Translations under genes and position numbers: made by a program | Shown here: positions 12,076 to 22,260 of the stretch, one piece after another | How positions within the stretch are numbered: the stretch's first letter is position 1 | How the letters are laid out: each line of letters starts with the position of its first letter | Assembly (NCBI RefSeq): GCF_021462225.1 | Contig: NC_061813.1 | Coordinates: 19,430,442-19,494,441 of the forward strand | Length of the DNA stretch: 64,000 nt | Direction: 5' to 3' | Source: Girardinichthys multiradiatus | Lineage: Eukaryota; Chordata; Actinopteri; Cyprinodontiformes; Goodeidae | Notes under the pieces: generated by a model | What the model saw: the letters and a program-made list of their open reading frames with translations, nothing else | Databases searched by the model: none | What the model was told of the DNA's origin: nothing

Positions 12076-13638
12076 ACGCATTCCGTGGTGGAAACAGAGG
12101 CTGGGGACTCGGGGTTGGACTCTTTCATCACCCAGGCTGAAGTCACCGAGGTGGTTAAAAAGCTCTGCGGTGGCAAGACTTTGGGGGTGGATGAGATCCG
12201 CCCTGAGTACCTCAAGTCTCTGGATGTTGTAGGGCTGTCATGGTTGACACGCCTCTACAACATTGCGTGGCGGACGGGGACAGTGCCTTTGGATTGGCAG
12301 ACTGGGGTGGTGGTCCCCCTTCATAAGAAGGGTGACCGGAGGGTGTGTTCCAACTACAGGGGGATCACACTCCTCAGCTTCCCTGGTAAGGCCTACGCCA
12401 GGGTATTGGAGAGGAGAGTCCAGCCGATAGTCGAACCCCAGCTTCAGGAGGAGCAGTGTGGTTTTCGTCCTGGCCGTGGGACACTGGACCAGCTCTATAC
12501 CCTCTACAGGGTACTCGAGGGTTCATGGGAGTTTGCCCAACCGGTCCACATGTGTTTTGTGGACCTGGAGAAAGCATTCGACTGTGTCCCTCGTGATGCT
12601 CTGTGGGGGGTGCTCCAGGAGTATGGAATCGGGGGCCCTTTATCAGGGGCCATCCGGTCCCTGTACGAGCGGAGAAGGAGTTTGGTCCCATTGCCGGCGC
12701 TAAGTCAGACCTGTTCCTGGTGCATGTTGGACTCCGGCAGGGCTGCCCTTTGTCACCGGTCCTGTTCATAACTTTTATGGACAGGATTTTTAGACGCAGC
12801 CAAGGGCCGGAGGGGGTCTGGTTCGGGGACCAGTGGATTTCGTCTCTTCTTTTTGCGGATGACGTGGTCCTGCTGGCCCCCTCTAGCCAAGACCTACAGC
12901 ATGCGCTGTGGCGGTTCGCAGCCGAGTGTGAAGCGGCTGGGATGAGGATCAGCTCCTCCAAGTCCGAGGCCATGGTACTCGACCGTAAAAGGGTGGCTTG
13001 TCCTCATCAGGTTGGAGGGGAGTTCCTGCCTCAAGTGGAGGAGTTTAAGTATCTCGGGGTTTGTTCACGAGTGAGGGAAAAATGGAGTGGGAGATCGACA
13101 GACGGATCGGTGCGGCTGCCACAGTAATGGGGCGCTGTGCCGATCCATTGTGGTGAAGAGAGAGCTGAGCCGAAAAGCAAAGCTCTCAATTTACCGGTCG
13201 GTCTACGTTCCTACCCTCACCTATGGCCATGAACTTTGGGTCATGACCGAAAGAACGAGATCCCGGATACAAGCGGCTGAAATGAGCTTCCTCCGTAGGG
13301 TGGCCGGGCACTCCCTTAGAGATAGGGGGAGGAGCTCGGCCATCCGGCAGGGGCTCGGAGTAGAGCCGCTGCTCCTCCACATCGAGAGGAGCCAGTTGAG
13401 GTGGCTCGGGCATCTATACCGGATGCCTCCTGGACGCCTTCCTCGGGAGATGTTCCAGGCACGTCCCATTGGGAGGAGGCCCAGGGGACGGCCCAGGACA
13501 CGCTGGAGGGACAATGTCTCTTGGCTGGCCTGGGAACGCCTTGGGCTCCCCCTGGAGGAACTGGAGGAGGTGTCTGGAGAGAGGGACGTCTGGACGTCTC
13601 TGCTGAGTCTGCTGCCCCTGCAACCCGGTCACGGATAA
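12076..13638 (+). pseudogene. Rex3 reverse transcriptase, frameshifted
   Basis: Reverse transcriptase of the RTE clade. RT motifs are visible in order: GVDEIRPEYLK, CSNYRGITLL, CGFRPGRGT, motif A CFVDLEKAFDCVPRD, motif B LRQGCPLSPVLF, and motif C SSLLFADDVVLL (FADD active site). C-terminal landmarks are YVPTLTYGHELWVMTERTRS and HIERSQLRWLGHLYRMPPGR. Reading needs three frames: 12085-12771, 12603-13127 and 13087-13638, so there are frameshifts near 12.7 kb and 13.1 kb. It is non-functional as it stands. Confidence 0.9.
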
Positions 13639-13663
13639 GCGGAAGACGACGAATACGAGTACG

Positions 13664-13675
13664 ATTAATATTTTA
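13664..13675. repeat. Target-site duplication of Rex3 (right copy)
   Basis: ATTAATATTTTA, identical to 3237-3248. Confidence 0.85.
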
Positions 13676-15259
13676 ATATTTTATCAAATAATATTTCGGT
13701 CTGTTAAGGGTTGTCGTGTGAATACCAGTCCAGTAAGGCGATGGTATTAGGACAAAATAGAAAGGTGTGAGACGACCTCTGACATTATTGAACAGCATAA
13801 ACTCTGCACACACATGGAATGAATTCACACAATTCCTTAAAATACAAGAATTTATTAACAAAAATAAGTCAACTCAAAGTCAAAAATATTTCAATCAACA
13901 AACTCTTTGCTATGCTAAAACAATCCAACTAACTACCAAGCAGAATTAAAGAATAACGAGTACTAATGGGGCTATGTACAATATAAACAAGTTGATAAAA
14001 CATGATTGAGAACCATGACCAAAAGAGTGATGCAACATTACCATGCAATGTTATTTATGTTTGAGAACCAAGGATTATCTTGAAGAATCTGGAAATAAAG
14101 TTAAGTTAGTCTTGGAACCAACTTAGGCAATAATCAGCAAACGTTTAGACAACCATTCACAATACAAGAGCAGATAAAATATTATTTTAATAAAATAATG
14201 TTTTAAATAATGATCTGCTGAATAAAACCAACCTTCTGGATGACCAATTCTCAACAGTGTCTAATTAGCTGCCTTTCTTTATTAAAATAATATTTAAAGA
14301 AATATTATTAAAGGAATGGTAAAACATCTAAGGATGTAATTTGGAAAAGAGCCAAATCTTTCTGGAGAAATGGGGCTTAATGGTGTTTACTTAGTTATTA
14401 AATTTAGTAAAATGATGTTAGGGACACATTATTTACTGGATTGAAAACTAAACTTTTCTGGGTAAATATTATTTGGCAGCAACCACTGTCCTTACCTGTT
14501 AGCAGTTGAAGCTAACAAATAAGCTGATAGCTCAGCACCAGAATCAAACCCACACCTTTAAAAATACCGTCAATAAAAGGGTTAAAATGCATAAGCACGG
14601 ACGGCGCCTTATGGCCGATCTTCTGTGTTTAAAATCACCCTTTAAATAAAGTTTGTCTTAACTTTAAAAACACACAGACAAAGAACACAAACTGAACATG
14701 TGTACAGCAGATATTCTGCTAGCACCAAGATAGCTGAGTTAAACACAAACAAAATCAAACTTCATAAAATGAAAAACATTTAGATAATTTCAATCTAAAT
14801 CCTTCTATTTCTCTGTTCTGCTCTGCCCAAACCTAACCTTGTATGAACTGTGCTGAGGAAAAGCTGTCAACGATGAAGTTTGAAGAGAGCTCTGTGAGCT
14901 CTGTGAACAAAGGGTTAGCTTCCAGCTAACCTCCGTAGCTGTGGCTGGAAGACGGCTCATTCTGTCCGCTGACCACACTGCACGTTAACTGCTGTGATGC
15001 GGCTACTCGTTTGTCCTCCTCTCAGGCAAGGAAAACAGCTTCACTCGGCTTGTAGAGACAGCGTTTCTGCAGGGACTTCTCTGGGACACCATTTGCTTCT
15101 GCAGGCCTCAGAAAGAAAGTCGAGCAAGGCGTGTACCTTAATTCCCCTTTTTATGAATGAATACTGGGTACACAAACAGTTATTCACTCATACTTAACTT
15201 GTGCATATGATCGCGTGATCTTATGACACTCTTGGATCCAGTTGAAGAGTTATGTCTTT
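13676..15259. other. No gene seen (intron)
   Basis: AT-rich, several short frames without family resemblance, no repeat recognised. Confidence 0.5.
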
Positions 15260-15599
15260 TTCAGAATCAGAATCAGAATCAGAAAAGCTTTATTGCTAAG
15301 TACGTTTATGGACATACAAAGAATTGTTTTGGCGTAGTCGGTGCAATACAGTACAAATTAAACAGTATAAACATATCTTCAATATAATATAAATATATGT
15401 GCACAGTTTTAAGTGAGTGAGAGTAGATATAGAGCAGTATAAGATGCAAGAGCAATACAACAGTGCAGGTGATCATTGTGCAAGTATGGCAGTGCAAGTA
15501 AAGCAGGAGTCCATGCTGAGCGTTAATGTAACGCATAGATTTACAGGTTACAGGTGTCCTGTCAGCAAAAAAGGGGGGGTGTGGGGGAAAGGGAGAGTG

Positions 15600-17057
15600 T
15601 CAGGGTGGTTTCCGGGCTTTGTTAACCAGGCTGGTGGCAGATGGGAAAAAACTGTTCTTGTGGCGTGAGGTTTTGGTCCGGATGGACCGCAGCCTCCTGC
15701 CAGAGGGGAGAGTCTCAAAGAGTCCGTGACCGGGGTGGGAGGGATCAGCCAGAATCTTCCCTGCCTGCTTCAGGGTCCTGGAGGTGTACAGTTCCTGGAG
15801 CGACAGTAGACTGCAGCCAATCACCTTCTCAGCAGACCGAATGACACGCCTGCCCTTATCCTTGGCTGTAGCAGTGGCGTACCAGATGGTGATGGAGGAG
15901 GTGAGGATGGACTCAATGATGGCTGTGTAGAAGTGCATCATCATAGTCTTTGGCAGGTTGAATTTCTTCAGCTGCCACAGGAAGAACATCCTCTGCTGGG
16001 TTTTCTTGATGAGGGAGCTGATGTTTGGCTCCCACTTGAGATCCTGGGAGATGATGGTTCCCAGGAAGCGGAAAGATTCCACAGTGTCAATTGTGGAGTC
16101 ACAGAGGGTCATGGGGGCAGGTGGTGCTGGGTTCTGCCTGAAGTCCACAACCATCTCCACTGTCTTTAGAGCGTTGAGCTCAAGGTTGTTCTGGCTGCAC
16201 CAGTCCAACAGATGGTCCACCTCCCATCTGTACGCGGACTCGTCACCATCAGAGATGAGTCCGATCAGGGTGGTGTCGTCCGCAAACTTCAGAAGCTTGA
16301 CAGACTGGTGACTGGAGGTGAAGCTGTTGGTGTACAGGGAGAAGAGCAGAGGAGAGAGAACACAGCCTTGGGGGGAACCGGTGCTGATGGTCAGGGAGTC
16401 AGAGACGTGCTTCCCCAGCCTCACGCGCTGCTTCCTGTCAGACAGGAAGTCAGTGATCCACCTGCAGGTGGAGTCAGGCACACTCAGCTGGGAGAGCTTC
16501 TCCTGTAGCAGAACTGGGACGATGGTGTTGAAGGCAGAGCTGAAATCCACAAACAGGATCCTGGCATAGGTTCCTGTGGAGTCCAGGTGCCGGAAGATGA
16601 AGTGAAGGGCTAGGTTGACTGCATCATCTACAGACCTGTTGGCTCTGTAGGCAAACTGCAAGGGGTCCAGGAGGGGGTCGGTGATGTCTTTTAGGTGAGA
16701 GAGCACAAGGCGCTCAAAGGACTTCATCACCACAGAGGTCAGGGCGACGGGTCTGATGTCATTAAGCCCTGTGGTCCTTGGCTTCTTGGGAACAGGGACG
16801 ATGGTGGAGGACTTGAAGCAGGCTGGCACATGACATGTCTCCAGTGAGGTGTTAAAAATGTCTGTGAAGACTGGAGACAGCTGATCAGCGCAGTGCTTCA
16901 GGCTGGCTGGTGAGACAGAATCCGGACCAGCAGCTTTCCGGGGGTTCTGTCTCCTGAAGAGTTTGTTGACGTCCCTCTCCTGGATGGAAAGAACCGTCCT
17001 CGGCGTGGGTAGGGGGCTGGTGGGGGGGAACTTCAGGGTGGGGGTTGGAGGTGCCAA
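15600..17057 (-). pseudogene. LINE reverse transcriptase domain (open, 485 codons)
   Basis: Reverse transcriptase for target-primed reverse transcription of the LINE RNA. Visible motifs: RKAAGPDSVSPASLKHCADQ, LNDIRPVALTSVVMKSFERL, motif A ILFVDFSSAFNTI, motif B TGSPQGCVLSPLLFSLYTN, motif C KLLKFADDTTLIGLI (FADD), then a C-terminal region ending LPSGRRLRSIRTKTSRHKNS. The frame is intact throughout. Its start lies in a different frame from the endonuclease part (17033-18433), so the original single polyprotein is split by a shift in a proline/cytosine-rich linker at about 17.03-17.09 kb. Confidence 0.88.
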
Positions 17058-18433
17058 GGCCCCTCTTGAGGTTGGGGAGGTGGGGGTGGTGGATTGTGGC
17101 TGCAGCTGTTGGGGTGGGGGATGGTTGCAGGACTGTCCCTTTGTCTTTCAAAGCGGCAGTAGAACTCGTTCAGGTCGTTGGCGAGGCGACGGTCGTTGAT
17201 GGAGTGGGGGGCTTTCGGCTTGTAGTTGGTGATTTGCTTGACAGACGCAGAGTCGTTGGCTGAGAACTGGATTTGGAGCTTCTCAGAGTACAGTCGTTTG
17301 GCCTCTTTCACTGCCTTGCCAAACTTGTACTTTGCCTCTCTGTATATGTCTTTGTCCCCACTCCTGAAGGCCTCTTCCTTATCCAGTCTTAACCTTCTGA
17401 GTTTAGCTGTGGACCAGGGTTTGTCATTGTTGTAACTCACCCTGGTGCATGATGGTGCACAGCTGTCCTCACAAAAGCTGATGTAGGAAGTCACAGCCTC
17501 TGTGTACTCGTCCAGACTGGTAGTAGTCCTGAACACATCCCAGTCTGTACAGCCTAAACACGCCTGGAGATTCTCCACAGCCTCACTGCTCCACTTCCTT
17601 GTCGTCCTCACAACAGGTTTGCAGAGCTTTAGTTTCTGCCTGTATGCAGGAATCAGGTGGACCATGATGTGGTCAGATTGGCCCAGTGCAGCACGTGGGA
17701 CGGCGTGATAAGCGTCTCTGATGGTGGTGTAACAGTGATCCAGAATGTTGTCCTCTCTGGTCGGACATTTTATAAACTGTCTATATTTGGAGAGTTCGTG
17801 GGTCCGATTACCTTTGTTAAAGTCGCCAACGACGATTACTAAGGAGTCCGGGTTGGTCCGCTCCACACTCAGTATCTGGTCGGCGAGCATGCGCTGTGCG
17901 ACCTGCACGTTAGCTTGCGGGGGGATGTAAACACCGACCAGGATGAACGAAGCGAACTCACGGGGGGAATAGAAAGGCTTACAGTTTATAATGAAGGCTT
18001 CCATGTCTGGAGAACAGTGCTGCTGAATCACTGTCACGTCGTTGCACCAACCACTGTTGAGGTAAAAACAGATTCCTCCACCTTTCGCTTTGCCGGAGAG
18101 TTCCGTGTCTCTGTCTGCTCTGTAGAGCTGGAATCCTGCCAGCTGCAGCGCAGAGTCCGGTATTAATCCACACAGCCACGTCTCCGTGAAGCACAAAACT
18201 GCCGATGAATAAAAATCCCTGTTTTTCCCCAACAGCAGTTGTAGTTCCTCCATTTTGTTGGGAAGTGAGCGCACGTTAGAGATAAATATTCCAGGTAACG
18301 GTGTTCGTAGTCCACGCTGGCGAAGACGTACCAGCACCCCAGCCCGTTTCCCTCTCTTCCGGCGTTTCACCGCGTGAACAAAGGTGAGCGCACCTTTGAC
18401 CAGAATGTCCAAAAATTCCAGAGCAGTAGGCAA
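17033..18433 (-). pseudogene. LINE apurinic endonuclease domain (open, 466 codons)
   Basis: APE-type endonuclease that nicks the target for LINE integration. Catalytic landmarks in order: FISNVRSLPNKM (metal-binding Asn), LCFTETWLC (Glu), LVIVVGDFNKGN (Asp/Asn), [12 protein letters not shown] (Asp/His). It continues through the linker ITNYKPKAPHSINDRRLAND and a Pro-rich tail that runs out of frame before the RT. The true N-terminus is in another frame (18440-18618, TREELMSIKATTPEELFP), separated by a frameshift at a run of A at 18430-18442. Two frame breaks make it non-functional, although both domains are individually open. Confidence 0.88.
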
Positions 18434-18650
18434 AAAAAAAAAGTTGGAAATAACTCCTCTGGTGTAGTAGCCTTGATGCTCATGAGTTCTTCTCTGGTGA
18501 GAGAGCTCCGGGTACCATCACAGAAGACCGTTTTAAAGCAAAAAACAAAACAAAACAATGTGCACCAACACGCCGAGGCGACCATCTGCGGCGCCATCTT
18601 GGCCATTTTTGCCAGCAAAGAGACATTAGCGTGCTGTTCCTCTCCGATCC

Positions 18651-18906
18651 CGGTCCCGCAAAGAGGAACAGTGGAAGAGATTGGCTTGTTGGAAGGGGTT
18701 GTTCTTATTCAGACAGTGGCATCATGGGAAGTCTGCTGTTACCCCCCTTTCCTCAGTTGCTGGAAGTCAGTTAAATGCAATTTATTTTGAAAGTTCCAGA
18801 AAAGTGTGTTTAATGTTGAAATCCATGGCTAGGTCCCAACATTTGTGATTTTTATGTACGTGTATTTGTGTTTGAATATCTATTCATGACTGGTTTTTTT
18901 TCACAG
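18651..18906. other. Intron between LINE and cntnap2 exon A
   Basis: No gene. The polypyrimidine tract and acceptor of exon A lie at its end. Confidence 0.6.
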
Positions 18907-19054
18907 GCCTTTACTGGAAACTCCAATTCAGAAAGTGCAGTTCGTCATGAACTGCAGCAGGGAATTGTGGCTCGCTTTCTTAGGCTCATCCCAGTAGCCT
19001 GGAGTGAAGAGGGACGTATTGGTCTCCGCATAGAAGTGTATGGCTGTTCTTACT
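18907..19054 (+). CDS. cntnap2: cntnap2-like exon A: end of discoidin domain
   Basis: Acceptor TTTTTTTTCACAG precedes the exon and donor GTGAGT follows it at 19055. Codons start at 18907 in phase 0 and give 49 residues plus one base (the T of the next Trp codon). The peptide includes the conserved stretch [20 protein letters not shown], then [14 protein letters not shown], the C-terminal strand of a coagulation-factor 5/8 discoidin domain with its closing Cys. It joins in frame to the exon at 30009, restoring YWADV. No exon was recognised upstream in 1-18906, so the preceding intron is longer than 18.9 kb. Confidence 0.92.
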
Positions 19055-19599
19055 GTGAGTGAAAACAAACCTCTACTCAAATGTTGGTTTTACATAGATC
19101 TATGCTAATATGTTTGTCTTGCTTATTATAATTTCCATATCCACTGATAATATCCATGCTGCAGCACCTGGACTGCACATATGTTATCATACAAACGATA
19201 TCAAAAGAGCCACTTAATTAAGACTGAATTACTAATAATTGTTGTCCATCAACATGTACTTTAAAATTCAGCTTCACTTGATCTAAAAGTGAAAGGTTTG
19301 TAGTTTTCTTTGTAAAATTGTTTGCACTTTAGCCAAGATTGCCAATAAAAAATAAGTTCTATAGCTAATCAAGCCCTTATCAGCTACACTGAGCCAGTGG
19401 CACTATTATATTTTAAAACAGTATAACGCTAATTCATAACAGACTCTCTTTTGTACATTTTTTTTTGTTTTGTTCTTTAAGTACAGTTCTGTGTTTATTT
19501 ATATAGTTTACAATATCCTAACACCATCTTCCAGTGAACACACAGCCTTTATAGTTTCATGTTTTAAGATGCTTGTTCAACTCAAGCAAAGTTTTTACT
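19055..19599. other. cntnap2 intron, nothing recognised
   Basis: AT-rich; no exon or repeat recognised. Confidence 0.5.
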
Positions 19600-19950
19600 T
19601 TACACACTCCTTACCAAAATCTTAAGACCATGGGAAAATTATGTATTTGAGTAAGTATTAACATTTCATGCTGCTGCTTCATAACCAGATTGTAAGTTGA
19701 GCTTAAAAAAAGAGATAGAAGTAAGAGACAAAAAACAAAAAAGAGACAAAAAACAGCGGGCATTTTATTGAAAATGACATTTAAACTCACACAACCAATG
19801 TAACCAACGAGAAGTCTGCTTGGACCTGTGTTTTGGATCATTGGCATGTTGGAACACCAAGAATTTCCCATGTGCAGTTTCTGGGTTTACGTGTGCTAAT
19901 TCTTCTTCCATATTTTCCTATTACAAGCTGTATTCACTTTGATACACTGG
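19600..19950 (-). mobile_element. Tc1/mariner-like fossil
   Basis: ACTCCTTACCAAAATCTTAA near 19604 resembles a Tc1-type terminal repeat. Phrases such as TTGGATCATTGGCATGTTGG (19832-19851) are typical of antisense transposase in old fish DNA transposons. No frame survives. Confidence 0.45.
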
Positions 19951-20004
19951 TGACCTGTCCAAGGCTTGGCAAAGCAATGTTTTGAATGTTTTTTTTGTGT
20001 AGCA

Positions 20005-20485
20005 CATTTCAGGACCAAGACAAATCAAGGTGCTTTACACTAAGAAAACCGACTGAAATTAGTGATGTTTCAGCTAATAGTCAATTTACAGAAATCAAAG
20101 GCAACTCTGAACAAATATGTTTTTGACCTTGATTTAAAAGAAATTAGGAATTCGGCATTTTTGCAGTTTTCTTGAAGTGTGTTCCAGATTAGTCGAGCAT
20201 AAGAACTGAATGCTGCTTCCCCATGTTTGGTTCTGGTTTTGGGGATGCAGAGTAGACTTGAACCATAAGACCTAAGTAGTCTGGAAGATTTATACAATGA
20301 CAAGTATTTTGGTGCTGAGCCATTTAGTGATTTATAAACTAACAGAAGTATTTTATAGTCTATTCTCTAAAACACATGGAGCCAGTGTAAGTGATTTTAG
20401 AACTGGGTGATGTGCTCTACTTTCTTAATTCTAGTGAGGACGCGGGCAGCAGCATTCTGGATCAAATGCAGATGGGCCTGTAATT
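20005..20485 (-). mobile_element. L2-type LINE 3' fragment
   Basis: The minus strand reads the C-terminal part of an L2 ORF2: a stretch corresponding to IQNAAARVLTR around 20430-20460, then SSRLLRSYGSSLLCIPKTRT and SYARLIWNTLQENCKNAEF, then FKSRSKTYLFRVAFDFC (open piece 20070-20303). The 3' untranslated piece with GTAAAGCACCTTG follows below 20040. It is 5'-truncated and decayed. Confidence 0.8.
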
Positions 20486-20603
20486 TTGCAATAGCAACTT
20501 TCCAAATTGTTCTTTTTCAAAAGTTGTTTGATAGTTTCTGTTTTTAAGGCCTCGGGTAAATCACCTGACAAAAACTATGAGTTCATTATTTCAATCTAAT
20601 ATG

Positions 20604-21840
20604 ACAGGCAAAACTTCTCGTTGGGGTCACCCATTTTGGTTGGACAGACCAACTAGGATGCGCATTTCGACATGCACAACTCTGACGTCACCCAGGATTA
20701 TAAAACCCGCGTAAAACCAAACTTTTGATGCAATTTCCAACGTGTCTCACTGGACGACGCAACGACAGAAACACACAGGCGAGTTACTTTTCCTCCACAC
20801 GGCCATTCCCAGAAGAGCTTGAAAGCTGTAATTTTGTCTGATACAAGAAGGTCAAAAGATTCATAACTGACTGAGGACCCCGCTGACACTCTGGCGCAGG
20901 TAAAAACCCACAGAGGTTTGTTTCCAAGGAGTTGAGTTTTCCTCCTTGTTGATTCAGTCGACATCAATGGTTCCTAATATTTTCCCCTTTTTGGACGGAT
21001 AAGAAGTTTACCGTTTTTGAGTTGATCATGGACGCATAACACTCTGGTGCCCTCCGCTTTTCTTCAGACCTACAACCCAGCCTCAAGCCGGTGAAGATTA
21101 GAAAGCAACGTCAAAGTAATTTTGTTATTTTTATATCAAGTTGGATAGGTGTATTTAGAGGTCTGGGCAGGGTGAGGCATAGTTTAAGGTGATTTAGAAT
21201 CACCAGTAGTCAATCCAAGGTATTAACTTGTTGCCTACAATATTGATTGAAGTGTTTATGGTGAGTTGCTTTGATTTGCTGTGCAAGTGCTGCTGAATCG
21301 CGGAGTGCAGATGTGATCTGCAAGGTGCATGTCCATGTTTCTGTCCGGCTGATTCCAAATCAGCCAGGAGTTAGATGTTGGACTTTTAGAAGTTTTTCAT
21401 TCAAATCAGCTGTGGTTGGGGCTTGCGGTCTGACCACTCCTTTGTCCCAGCTTTATTACTGGAGTTTTTCCACCGAGTTCCCACCTCAGAGTTTTATGAC
21501 CCTTTGTTTGAGATTTGGTGCAATCAGCTGTTAGTAGCTAAGGGCATGGCCCCACCGTTCTACCATCTGATAGCCACTATGAGACATAATTTCTGAATTA
21601 TTTCTGAACCTGGTAAAACCAGATCCAAAACTCCCGTCAGCACAACTAGGCGTGGACTCAATCTCCACAGCTAGAGTCTACCTGATCGGATGGGGAGACA
21701 CACCTGGGAAACTCCAAGAACCCCTTGGGACCTTGCCAGGAGAAACACTTCGAACTCTTTACATTAATTATTTTTCTGAATTATGATTTTTAATTATAAT
21801 ATTTAAGAATATTAATTAATCAATAATCATAATCATTACA
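20604..21840 (+). repeat. Candidate LTR with promoter and adjacent primer-binding site
   Basis: The stretch contains a consensus CRE (TGACGTCA, 20683-20690) and a TATA box (TATAAAA, 20699-20705). It ends in ATTACA at 21840, followed after TTAT by TGGCATCCCTGGGTGGG (21845-21861), which has the form and position of a tRNA primer-binding site. A second LTR was not found, the left boundary is a guess, and the tRNA is not identified. Confidence 0.4.
20683..20705 (+). promoter_or_regulatory. CRE plus TATA module
   Basis: TGACGTCA followed 8 bp later by TATAAAA, a compact core promoter pattern. Probably belongs to the LTR-like stretch rather than to cntnap2. Confidence 0.4.
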
Positions 21841-21960
21841 TTATTGGCATCCCTGGGTGGGTGTTGAAATGACAGACATCATTAGTGCGCAAAGTAACAC
21901 AATTGTGATATCCTGGAAACTTATGAACAGTTGTGAGATTTGGTGAAGTTTCACAATGAA

Positions 21961-22260
21961 TGAAATAGTCCTAACCCCCCCATGAATTCCAATCATAACC
22001 CCATGAGCCCCCCACCCCAGTGAACCCCAACATGAATTTCCCCACAGGACAACCCCCAACCAGGACACAGATATCGAAACACCATGAATCCCCTCCCTAC
22101 AGCACATGGCCACACTCCCACAGGTGAACTTCATTCCCGAAAACCCAACGAAGCAACACCCACACAGTGCCACCTCCACACACAGCCCCACTCCAAGCAC
22201 CCCCTCCACATCCTGCCCAACCACACAGTGAGCCGCGAGGGCAAAGACTCTCAAACAAAA
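21961..22260. repeat. C-rich dispersed repeat, shorter diverged copy
   Basis: Plus-strand C-rich, G-poor sequence that aligns over about 280 bp to 43345-43630. Shared phrases include CAGTGAACCCCAACA, CGATATCGAA-like and CACAGGTGAACT. Open frames here are compositional. Confidence 0.65.

Larger units (their letters stand above)
3249..13663 (+). mobile_element. Rex3-type RTE retrotransposon, split by an endogenous retrovirus
   Basis: The element begins CCCCTCCTTGAACCGCCACC and ends ...GAATACGAGTACG between 12-bp duplications. Its two parts are 3249-4077 and 12076-13663. Positions 12295-12314 and 12738-12758 are, as I remember them, exact matches to the universal PCR primers used for fish Rex3, placing it in the RTE clade. 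The 5' leader jumps at about 3498 from untranslated sequence directly into the region between endonuclease and RT, so the apurinic endonuclease domain is missing. This copy was mobilised with its 5' end present but could not encode a full enzyme. Confidence 0.9.
15260..18650 (-). mobile_element. CR1/L2-type (Rex1-like) LINE, near full length
   Basis: The 3' end at 15260 is a (TTCTGA)n tail, seen as (TCAGAA)n on the plus strand. The body encodes AP endonuclease and RT on the minus strand, in that order. The 5' boundary near 18650 is approximate. The RT contains FVDFSSAFNT, which corresponds to the forward primer I remember for Rex1; the broad assignment to the CR1/L2 group is firmer than the family name. 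Only about two frameshifts break the single ORF, both in homopolymer tracts, so the insertion is fairly young. Confidence 0.85.

Noticed and set aside
12374..13632. Minus-strand frames up to 199 codons
   Set aside because: Shadows of the Rex3 reverse transcriptase on the plus strand.
15958..18166. Plus-strand frames of 60-117 codons
   Set aside because: Shadows of the minus-strand LINE ORF.
18374..18790. 138-codon plus-strand frame next to cntnap2 exon A
   Set aside because: Complement of the LINE 5' end; no relation to the discoidin domain and no in-frame splice to 18907.
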